A stretch of 64,000 nt of DNA from positions 1-64,000 of the forward strand of contig VXCM01003238.1 in NCBI GenBank assembly GCA_014773175.1. The letters are read 5' to 3'. This document shows, in pieces, positions 26,097 through 38,000 of the stretch (position 1 is the first letter of the stretch; each line of letters opens with the position of its first letter). A program made the translations under genes and the position numbers. The stretch is from Lucifuga dentata. Taxonomy: Eukaryota; Chordata; Actinopteri; Ophidiiformes; Bythitidae. The notes beneath the pieces were generated by a model. That model ran no database searches and was not told the origin of the DNA. It was given only the letters and a program-made list of their open reading frames with translations.

Positions 26097-29000
26097 ACTG
26101 TCTGTGATGGCAAAATCTGTGCTAACCTGCCTGTTGCTTCTGTTTGTCTGTTTTTCTCTCTTTCTCCCTGCAGATTCACATTGACATACCGAGAACTAAT
26201 CCTCTTATTCCTCTCTTTCAACAAGCTTCTGTCCAAGAGGTNCCCCATCCCTTCCCTGCTGCACACACTCCACCTCACCTAGCAGGGTTTTCCCTCTACT
26301 TTTCGGCAGATCTCAGTTGGCAGTATCACCATTTGTGTGACAGACAGAAATACAGTAAATAAGGATTAGGATTAGAATTCCTGCCTGTGACACACACGGT
26401 CATAAACACACACACACCTCTTATAACAAATAGGCCTACGTAAATTGTACTAATGTGCATTAATGGTGTCAGTTGGTGTCTCATTAGTCATAAATACAGT
26501 TGTGATATCTAAGTGGCATACAACAAAGCTACATCCAGAATGAAAAATATTGAGTTAAAAATGGTTCAAGATGTTTGAATATGTGTGATTTTTCGGTCTG
26601 CCAAGGAGTTTGAACCCAAGGGAAAACCCTTGCTACTGCATGCTGCATATTCTGGCATGCACACATAAACATATACACGATTCACTGAAGACCAAAATAA
26701 AAGTAAAATATAGAAGCCTCGTGTAATATGAAACGCGTAACCCTTCACTGTAAACTGCATGGAAAGTTCTCATAAATAAGCTTTTAAGATGCCTGTTTCA
26801 TAGTGGAATTATGCCACTGAGCAAAGTTTTTCTTTGTTACAGTTTGGTAACGTGTTGCAGGGGATGTAGCAAGTAAATATCTGAAAAAGCTCTTAAGCGT
26901 TCGATGTGATAAGACAGTGGTCACTGGCAGTTAGGGCGCATTAGGAAAATAAACTGCACTGGACCAAGATGCTGAATCCTTCTGTTTATCGTAATGTAGT
27001 TTTGTTTTGCTGCAGCACAAAATACTTGGCATGTGTTAAAGAAGATGCTCAGCAGGCCTAAGGGACGATCTGCACAATTTCCCTAAACAACTTAACACGT
27101 CTATTTAGTTGATTCCATTACGGTCTGCATGGGATGATGTTGATCTTATTGTTACGACGCTTCTGGGAGGTCCTGTCACAAGTGGCACCGCTGGCCTGAG
27201 AATCCGAGAACAGAGAATATGCAGACGAGGCTTTAGCATGCTCTGAAATACACGCACGCACGTATAACGAGACTTTAGTGGCGAGCGCACACCTGAATGC
27301 ACGTACACTTAGAAAACACATGCATGCTGAATGTGACAAGACATGCTAATGTGAATAAATTATCTATGAATAAAATCATACATACAGTATACCACATGCA
27401 AACATACACTCACACACTTTGCGCACAGTATCACCTCCTATGGCCCTGCCTTGTACAGGAAATAATTCAGAGCTGTTAGTTGTAGCCAGGAAGGTACGGC
27501 AGGAATGAATCAGAGATCAGGTCAGTGAGAGGAGGAGGCTAGGTGGAGAGCACCTCTGTTAGCTTATCTATTTCTTAATCAGCGCCTCTGCCTCTCCTAC
27601 CTCTGCTCCTACTTTATTTACTCTTTATTTCTCTCCTTACCTCCTCTTCACCTCTCCTGCTCCCTCCACCCATGACTCTCACCACATTTGACCAGTTCTC
27701 GCCCCGCAGCGTGCTCCCTGTTTATTTTGACGTACAGCTCAAAGGCCCCTTTTTACATGGTCGTGTTTGCCACCGCCACACCTGAAAATCACCTCCAATT
27801 CATCTCATTCAGATGTTTTTTTCCTCTCCGCCCCTCTCACGGGGCTCGAGAGACTTCATGGAAATGAAAGAAAATCAACATTCTGTTCCATTTCAGGCAG
27901 AGAGGGGTATTGAAGCAATTCTGTAGTGATTTCCTAAGTGCTATCTAAATGTTTGGGTTCTTTGTGTTTTCGTAAAGAATGCTGCTGCTCTCTCAGCAAT
28001 CAGCAATTACAAGTTCCCATTGTGGAAAAGAAAAAGTTCACTTACGTCTCCAAATCGTCATTACAGACTGAAAGACCACAATTTGTCAATTGGCCCTTAG
28101 TGTCTGCCACTTTAAAAAAAATATGCTCTTTCATTTAAAGCATGTAACTGATGCTTTTCACATCAATAGCTCACAGGAGTTACTTACAATGAGTGCTCCA
28201 GTAGGGATTCTCTGTGTTAACAGGCTGTTTAAGAGCCTGAGCTCATGATCTTTTGAGAATCAGACAGGCTTTTTACCTCCAAGACCACCTTATAAGCCCT
28301 TTTCACTTTGTGGGTGATGTCACAGAATAGAGCTTTGACTCGATATAATTTCCTTGTGTCGGTTTCCTTTTCAACTTCCTTATCGGGGTCCAGAGGGACT
28401 GGAGCTAATGGGATGGAGCCATAGAGTCATAGCACAGGAGACGTGGGAGCTGATTGCCTGTCCTAGTGATACCTCAGATCATGAGGAGAATATTCAGTTA
28501 TTTGAGCTTTACTGTGATCTTGTTTGCTGACTTTTAGGCTCCAAGTGTGCTCCGGATAAACTGAAGACAAAATGTTTTGTTTAGCGTTTGAAGCTGGTGT
28601 CTCTCTCTGTTTTCTTTCCCTCTCGTACAAACATTCCCCCCACACACACAAATCCAGAAAGATGGGATTCTTTGCCCACAGTAAAGAAGAGTTAGGCAGT
28701 GGCACAGGCGTGTGTGTGTGTTCACTACTGTGTGTGCATTTCTGTGTGCATTTCTGCTTTGAGGTTGCCGTTTGATGGATGGGCCTTTGATAAGGAAAGA
28801 GGAGGTTTGGAGTGCTGAGGCAGGTGATGGAGGTATGAGGAGACGGTGCAAGGGAAAACCAAAGGGAGTTGCATCTTACCAGTCCTGCCCTACTTAGTTA
28901 CCTGTGATTGAATTACTTAAAAAAAATATGGGGGTCTGTGTGCCCAGCTTCCAACAATGATGTTGTTGTTTTTTCCCATAAAAAATGAGCTATGAGGTCA

Positions 29001-32000
29001 TTTAGAAAGTGACAGAAACATGACATTCCCCTGAAAATAAGAAAGTGTGAGATGAGTGGGGCACAGCAAGGTGTGTGTACGTGTATGTGTGTATTTTGGA
29101 GAAATCCATTTGCGCACAACAAAAACAAGCCGAACATCAAGCCTCCTCTAATTCAGCGGGGTTGACAGCATTAAACAGCCACCCATAACGAAGATGGAAG
29201 TGTTTGCCTTGCAAAACATATCCAGAAAAGGTGGGGAGAGGAGGGAGGAGAGGGGGAGAGCGAGAGACGGAGGCAAACTGACTGAAAGGAGGAGAGATGA
29301 AGGGGAGAGAGCAGAAACAAAGCAGAGAATGAAACTCAAAGTGAGGGTTTGTCTGCGTGCAGAAGAGAAAATGCTCTTGAATTGTGTTCTGTGCTGACGG
29401 AGAGACATTAGCAGAAAAGCAAATTCCTTCAGCTTTAGAAAGCGCTGCTCATCTGCATCCATGTCTGATATGTTCTGAATTTTACAGACAGCATATATTA
29501 ATCTATATAATATATTTTGTATAATTTATATATTATAAATACAAATTTAGCTCTTGTAATACACCCACAAGTAGATAATGGTGTGTCGTAGATAATACTA
29601 TAAAAAAGGGAACTCATTAGAGTGCATACTTCTAACAAGCCTTACTATAATAAACATAATATTCTTGCATCATTCATACATCAAAACTATTTGCATACTG
29701 CTGAATCAGCATCAGTTCAGCTACACATTAGTGGTTTCTGCATGCTTCAGCCCCATTTCTTGCTGTACAGCAATGTCACTAACGTTTAAAACTAGTAAAT
29801 GAACATGTTAAAACTCTGTACTCAGTGTAGTGTGCATGCCAACCTGCCACAGCCAACAATTTGCGCCTGTTCAGCTCCGCTAAGCTGTTTTCCTTTTTGC
29901 CAGCCTGGCACGCATGCATCATTTTTACTCACCCTGGTTCGATTTCTGCTCCTGCTTCCCACATGTCACGCACTGTGCAAAATTTACACTTGATGATATT
30001 TCTTGGTACATAGATAAGTGTAATTTTCTGTAGAGAATACATTTGTAAGATGTCAGCAGATATCAAAATTATGCTTGTGTATTTGCATATCAGTTGATGT
30101 TATCTGCAAAAGTCTTTGGAGAGTAGATTTCTTAATGTAGTATTCAGATACAGAATTATAGTTTGGCAAATCTGCTTCAGCATAACGTGCCTGTTTTAGT
30201 CTGTAGTACTGCAGTATCTATGTCCCTCGACCCTCCTCCTTACCTTCATTATTACTACTAGATTGTTCAAACATTAGTTTTAGAGCAGCTGTGCTGCAGC
30301 ATAACAAAGAACTTCAACAAGGACTTGAGATTTATATTCATAGCTCAGTAATTAGGTGTATTAAACTAGTTTGAGTTCATTAGTGATTTAATATTTGTTA
30401 TAATTAATGTAAATGTGTTTAATATGCAACGTATTGTTGACACCATGTCCTTGTGTGTGTGTGTGTGTGTGTAAGATATTTGAACGGATCCTGTTCATTT
30501 GGGCCATCCGACACCCAGCCAGCGGCTACGTACAAGGCATCAATGATCTGGTCACGCCATTCTTCGTTGTCTACGTTTTTGAATACATCGGTGAGTGACA
30601 TCTCTCCCTTTATTTCTCCTTTTCACTTTTCACACTATGGGATATTGCTTTTGATGTGAGGTTCAATCATCCTTTTACCCGTCCCTCTACTGCAAATGCT
30701 CCTCTTTACAGACCTGTGTAGGATTTACCTGCTGGTTTATAACAGGGAATCAATCCCGCAATCCTCCAGTTACAGAATAGTCTCTCTTTTCACTACTTTC
30801 TGGCCATTCTGTAGCTTTGTGTCCTCTATTCCCTGCTGTAGAGTTCCATCTGTCCATTCCTCCCTTCATTTCACTGTGCATTTCATCCCATTTGATATTA
30901 AAATGTGCTCAAGTATTCCTCCTACCATGGCATTCTGCTAAATGGTTATGATTACACTGTGTGTAATAGAGTGGCCATGACATGCGTAGGTGTATGGATG
31001 TCAGTCTCTCTGGAGCCCCACTGTTGTGTGCACTTACTTTGTGCCACCTTTACACAAGTGGGTGTTTTGTTCATTCTCATACTTCTTCTCGCGACATTGT
31101 AAACACAAGGAAATTGTCAACATTTCAAGGAGATGCGTTTTCACATGTGATTTTATTTGTCTAATTTGATGTTATTAAGTACTTGGAAATATAATTTTGA
31201 ATTTGCATTCCATTAATAATCAGATTTTTGTCTGAACTGCATTTAAGACAAAAAGGTGGAGTCTATATGGATAGCATTAATAAGATTCCATTGTTCACTG
31301 AATATATATACAGTATGACAGGAAATAGAGGAAATACACCAGATGAGGAGATGTGTGTGCATAACACTTGCGCTGGTTGTAAGCCGATGGATTTTTACAT
31401 GCTTAAATAAATTGATTTACAACAGATAATCTGTATATCAACATCAAATGACGCTGATTTCCCTCTGATTGTGGTGCTTACATGTTTGATATTTGAAAAA
31501 AATTTGAAAAAAAAAAATCTAATTATTGCCTTAATCAGATTAGAATCAAAGTTTTAATGTGCACATATACATTCTGAATGGCATGAAAAATGGGGGGGCA
31601 CATTTGATCGTGGTCCTCGGTCTTGAACCGTTGACTTGAACAATGGGCATTGTAGTTTTATGGTACCCATCTTTGACCCCTGGGCTACCGTGACATGTCT
31701 GCTGAAATCATTTATTTTTTGAGGTTTGGTGATAATTGGCAGTAAAGAGATGGGAAGCGTACATGGCCTGACGCTATTTGGACAAGAATATGATCTGTGA
31801 GAGCCACCACACACTTTTATTTTGGCATGCTCCTCCGTGATATGAGTTTCTTCTTACACACTTCATATACACGGTGTCTGTTTGGTGTGTTTGTGTTCTG
31901 CTCTGTCAAAATGTCTTTGCCGCTGATCAAAATAGAGCTGCTAAGTGGAACCCACAATGCTCTGTGGAGTAGCCAGTGAACTCTGGGCTGTCTGTGGTTA

Positions 32001-35000
32001 CTGAGAGACAAGTCAAGCGCTATAAAGAACAAAGCTGAGATTTTCTTGCACCTCTGTGCTGTTTTTACTTTTGGCACACAGCACATCACAAAGGCAGTTA
32101 TTGGTGTTGTGCTGATAGTATCCCGATGTTGAACCGAATGGAATACATTTCCATCTTTAAGTGGTTTTACATCCTGAAACTAATTTGATATGACCTTTTC
32201 GTCACAGCTGGAAGTTCTAGAAAGCTGACAGCAATCAAGAATGTGAGGTTTGTAATGTGAGCTCCAAGTCTTTTATTTTGAAGAATAAAAATAGCAAGAC
32301 ACAGCAGCTGTTTTTACCTTTCTTCACACTGAAATGACTTTCATTTCACACCTCAATAACCTGGGGTTTTCAGAGGTTAAAGGCAGATTTACGCTGTGGT
32401 ACCTACTGTATATCAGGAGCTTTAGTTATGTGGGAAGTCCTGCCACACCTGATGTGCACCTCCTCAAGAATTATTGCTATTTAAAGTGGATGGAAAATAT
32501 CTCGTGTTAAAGAAAGGCTCCTTTTCAGACATGTTGAATAAATTAGCATTTTCTGATCTGACAGAGACATTTGTAGATGGGCATCAATACAAAGTAAAAT
32601 GAAAGAACATGAACATGATTACTTTTGGTTATATAATAAATACAGAACGTGGCCTGATACTGCACAACACATCTATTGAGTTGACAATAAAATAGTTCCT
32701 ACAGTGAACTATAAACCAGTTCCTGCACCCTAACCGCAGTGCATTGGGACCACTGGAACACCTTGATGGAGAATATAAATCTGGCTTAACATGCTCACTT
32801 GCCAGATATCTTCCTTAAGGTGACTCAAGATTTCAATCATGTGGCCACATGCATGTCATAGAAACCCCTGCAGAAAGGGTGATGTCACAATTTTATTCTA
32901 TATTAACTAAAAGAAACAAACCCCACGTCTTTTCATCGTCCATATCATAGACCGCACACTTACAAGCGTGTGTTTTCAGTAATTGGCTGTTGGTCCAGCG
33001 CATATATTCCAAAATGAGATTTCTGCTATTTGAAAAGTGGCAGCTTCTTCTTCTAACATTGGTTCTTCAACATGTTTGTGAAAGAACCAAATCATTTGTC
33101 ATTTATATTCCTGTAATTCTTCTTTAAAACTGACATGCAACATTTTGGAATGAATCCCTTTCTGTGTACATTTTGTGTGCATTTTCTTCTAGTGTAATTT
33201 CGTGTTTTGTTATCCTTACCTCTCTTTACATTTGTTCCCCTCCTCTCTCTCCGCGAGTCAGACTTGTCAGATCTTCAAAGCTTCATCTCGTCTTTTTATT
33301 CGCCTGCGCTCCTCCATGTGCTGATGAGTAGCGTACACAGCCAGCAAACCTTCAAAGGTGCCTTGTTGGCATCTTACATGAAGGTTGATGTGCTGTGCTG
33401 TTGAAAGGTGCTCTTGTTTTCTGATGGAGCAAGAGCCAAAGCAGGGAGAGGTTCGGCATTTTTATGAGGTGGACCTAATTCTGTTCCTTTTGTGGAGGGC
33501 TAGGAAGTGTGGGATATAATCTCTGATGCTTTGTTGCTGCACTTCTTTCCTCTTTTATTTTTATTGATTCCTTTACTCTGTATCTTGATCTCACCCTCCT
33601 TTCTTTGTTAGTCAGCTCCTGAAGGCCAGGTAAAAGTAGGATGAAGATACCCAATGGATGAAGATGTTTTACAGAATCTAATTCCTCGGAAAGCGTTACA
33701 GCTAGACTATTACATTCACACAAGCCATACACTTAACAGCTCCTTCACTGACAAGCAATGAAAGAGTTACATTCTAAGGTGTTTATATGTCAGGCACTTG
33801 AGATACACACCTCACCTGCTTTTCCTATCCTGCATTTAATCAGTCAGTTTTTTTTTTCTTCTTCTCTGAATTCAAAGAGCGATCTGTGAAACCCAAGAGA
33901 CAGAGCCAAATTTGGTCAAAAACAACAAAATCCTTGGAAATAGCAGGGCTTGAACCCAGAGCCTTGCAAATATCCTTTCTCATCAATGCAATGCCAGTGC
34001 AGATATCTTGCTACCCCATAGAAATAGCTTTTGAAGCCAATTTGTATATTTAAACAATTAGTCCAGTGTCTGTTGAAAACGTGCCCTGTCCGGACCGGGC
34101 CAGACTTTATGGTGTGCGCCGCAGCCTGCCATAAGTGCCTGTAGAGCAGAGCATATGCTGCTGCGCCCAGAGTGTATCCTGCTGCCGCGCCTGGAGCGTA
34201 TCCTGCCGTGTGGACTACTTTTTACTGGTACAGCTCAACTTGAGAACCGCTCATCTAAACAACTTCACATGCGACACTGCACGTCCTTGGGTCCTGATCA
34301 GTGAACCTGCCGAATTCTGTTCATATGCTGTTCATACAGTGCTGGGTTCTTGGTGCCACAGACAGAGATTTCTGCCTTTAAAGTTAGATGAATACCTGAA
34401 TAATATTGAAGGGATAACCATTTACCCCCTTGTGTATTCATTATAATGGCTGGGATTGTCTCCCACTGACTCCCCGTGGAGTTGTAGAATCAGCGTATGT
34501 TTGATTTGCACAGCACTTGTCATATTTTCCAGATGTTTATGATCCGGTGGGTACTTTAAGCTCAGTTGGGCACTGGGCTGAGCTCTGCTGCTCACATATT
34601 TCAGACATGAGGTAAATGAGTAATAACAGAGATGTGTATGTATGTCTGCATTTTCGTGTGTATGTGTGGAAACGGAAGGGTACACACTTTTGTGTCTGGC
34701 TCAAAGGCACAGGTGCCGCTGTGTAATGGACTCTGCATTGGCTCTTGTAGCTGGACCTGGTTACTCATGATTATGCCAAAATACCTTAATCAATAGCAAT
34801 AGCTGTTCAAATCAGATATGCACAGTAGGTGAGAACGTTAATATGGGTTTGTGTGCAGCAGATTTCTTTCAAGGAGTATTGCGACCAAACACAAAACCAG
34901 TGTGTCTTTAGGAACTGAGTGACAGCAAATCCATTTCCCTCTGCTTTTATCAAATGTTTTTTGTTTAATCTTTTAAAATGTTCATCACACTCAGCTGAAC

Positions 35001-38000
35001 ACATCCTCTACCGAGCGTGCGTTTGTGTTTGTGTCTTAAGTGTTTAAGTGCGTCTTGTGATTTGAGTGACAGCCAGCAGATAAGAATGTGAGTCAGCTCG
35101 CTGATTGAGAACCCGATAGACTTTACTTCATGAATCCTTCAAACATCTGTCTGTCTGTTTCTCTGTTCTGTGATGTCATTTATCTACATTCTATCTCTGT
35201 TGCTCTTTTGACATTCTCTGGTACCCATACCACGATACCCATGTTGATGCTCATGTTGATACCCATGTTGCTTGTCCCCTTCGCGGTAGCTGGCAGGGAC
35301 TCTGAGTGTTGCTTAAGGACAAATCCGTTCAGCAGGTGTTTGTAAGAACAGGTTGAAAAAGGGACAGTCAAATCACGTTGGCTGCCTGCTGCCCACAAAA
35401 TACCCATGCATGTGTTTGTGTGGTTATTTTCTTTCAGTCCTCTTCCTTTTTCTTATGCTGTTTTTCTCTCACTGTTCTATTGGAGTTGTGGCTCTCTCTC
35501 TCTCTCTCTCTCTCTGTTTTCTCTGTTTTCTTTTTCCATTTCACACTTCAGCCTCGGTCTGGCCTTGCAGTGCTTATTCAGCTTCTACCCCCTTCATTTT
35601 CCTTTTGATGGCTTGGTCTGCTCGCCTCTTCATCTTCACAACAGGCCTTCTTCTTCTCCATGTCACTAACCACTCGTTACCTTTCATCACCACCTTACCA
35701 TTAATCCAAATGGGAAAGTTTCATTTAGTCGTTGTTTGATAATCCCTCCCATTGCCATTTAGTGGAAAAATACCACTAAACTTGCTTATCCACCTGGACT
35801 GTTTAGCAATCTGGTGAGCTCCTTCTTATCTAAGGAGCAATTGATTTCCATCATTCTTGCGCCCCAACATTGAGGCATTGCTTTGCTTTTGTCTTCTCCC
35901 TATCTCCCACATTGTTGCATCTCTCCCATTACCCAACTCTAAAAGTCATCTAATTAAGGCTTGGATGGGCTGTGACGGGCCAAGGAGCAGGACCAGGCCT
36001 TCTTTAATGTGGAGAGGCCATTGATCTGCCAGCAGATCCATAATGTAATCTGCATCTAGTGTCTAAGTATGGATCCATGCCGAAGAAAGATGAGAACAAG
36101 GGAGCAAGTTAGAGAAAGAGCGCAAGAGGCAAGAAAGTGTATTTTGAAGCAGGCATTCTCAGGTGAGATTTTGAGAGAAAGAAGACCAACATCTGTGGAA
36201 GAGGCAGAACTAAAGCTGAGAGTGGAGAGGGGGTAAATGGCCACCAGAAAGTGCTGCCATGCTGTCAGGAAGCAGCCCAGCCAAGCAAACCTGCCTTTGT
36301 GTCAACTAAGAGGTGACTGGCCTCATGTACAGTACCACTAGCCTCCGCTTTCAAGCTTTATTTCTCATAGTAGGAATAAGTGGCTAGCAACGGCACGTCT
36401 GTTGCTAGGATTTCATAAAGAGTTCAGTAATTATCTCTGAAGAAGTATGCAGAAGGCATACATTTGCCTTTTCTTTCTCAGCATTTGTCTTTGTTACAGC
36501 TTCAAAGGCAGCCATCTACGCTGCTCTGCATTTGGAGAGTGTTAGTTTCTTTTGCTTTGGATTAAATTTGCGAGCTGAACGTGGTTTGAAATTTGTCTTG
36601 CAACGCTATTATTACATTTACATTCAATATCGGAAAAAACGATACGATTGAATTTGTCACTTTCAAAATCAGGGATTTGCTTTTACAATTTGCATACTGT
36701 AATTTAGTGAGTAACAGTAATTTTGTGCTGTCTGCAGTCTGCCAGTTGTCTGGGAGACTGTACTTGTTTTCTCACAGTGGATTTTTGTTTGTGGTTTGAT
36801 GGTTTGGTTTAGAAGCATGCTATATTATTTACATTATACCGGTCCGCTTTCAAAGGGCGCGTCAATGAATAGCATCATCATGCAGTGGATGCACACATGA
36901 CAAACAGGGTCATTGCCTACTCTGCATCTCTGTTATAGGATTACATCACAGACCCTTTACAGTCAGAAATCTTCCGATTGACAGGCAATTGACATATCTG
37001 AAGAATTTACCTTGATGGATTTCAGTTTACAAATTGAGAGAGAAGAGACAGGTGTATTTGTTCAAAATAGGGGCCATTTTAATAAACATTAGGGCTTCGA
37101 CCCAGAACCTTGCAAATTGAAGTAGCTTTTAATTCCTTACAAATTTCCCTCTGCATCATTGATCCGAGTTTTGATCCTATCTCGCCTCATCCGCTGTGCT
37201 CTCTTTCACACACAGCACACACACGCACACACCTCCTGTGCACTGGACTTTTGGGGCGTGGATTACTTATCTTTCTTATATTAGTGTCAATCTCTTGAAG
37301 TTATGAGCTCTAAAGCAGATAATTTATGTTTTCTTTGCCGGCTTAACTTGTCAATTTCCCTTTGACACCAGAGGTGGGAGTATAAAGGTGCTTGTTTTTC
37401 CTGTTAGTTATTTTCATTTGGCTGAGACTTATTCTACGAAATTTTCTTTATAGAGGAAGCCAGGTTATGAGTATTTATTGAGTAGCTAGGTTGTTCAGAG
37501 AGAATTTGGCTAGTCAAGCCTTATGAAAATAGACATGCTACTGAAAATAGATCCCTGTTTTCATGATTTTATACTAAAATATCAGAACAGTTGTTTTCAG
37601 TCTGTGAAGTATTTCAAGTTGTTTGTGTTACCTTGCACATTTTTTAGACATCATTCTATCAGCGGTTTGCAAAGTAACTGGCTTTGGATGAAACACTATT
37701 CAAAGTTCAGTATTTTTTTCGTAATATCAGTGAAGGCACAAAAACTTCACATTCCTGAGTTTCAACTGCATGCAACTACATTCCCAAATGGGCTATTGTC
37801 TGTGAATTTTTGGAGTCTAAATGGAAAAAGGCTGAGCTGTTTTTATCAACAATGGAGTGCAGAAGCAGAAGAAGTCAAAACTGGTGGTGTTCTGCAGCCA
37901 GCATTAGAGAAGAAAATAGCCATCCATATCACCGAGTGAACAAAAAGAAAAACAAGCAGTGTTATTTAAAGAGGAAACAGGACTGTGGACTGCTGTGAGT

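Larger units (their letters stand above)
25357..26173 (+). other. Intron, 817 bp, between the two alternative exons
   Basis: Contains a CA-rich patch at about 25425-25450, a GGGGTAATTCATA-type repeat fragment near 25687-25800, and a (CT)n tract at 26052-26093 followed by a pyrimidine-rich acceptor region. At 817 bp it is long enough for ordinary splicing, so steric interference between its splice sites is unlikely to enforce exclusive use of the two exons. Confidence 0.85.

Noticed and set aside
25357..26173. Exclusive splicing of exons A and B enforced by an intron too short to splice
   Set aside because: The intervening intron is 817 bp, well above the size at which splice sites interfere sterically.
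33940..34016. Functional tRNA gene on the minus strand
   Set aside because: A B-box-like string is present, but no consistent acceptor and anticodon stems could be paired by eye, and a second diverged fragment exists nearby.
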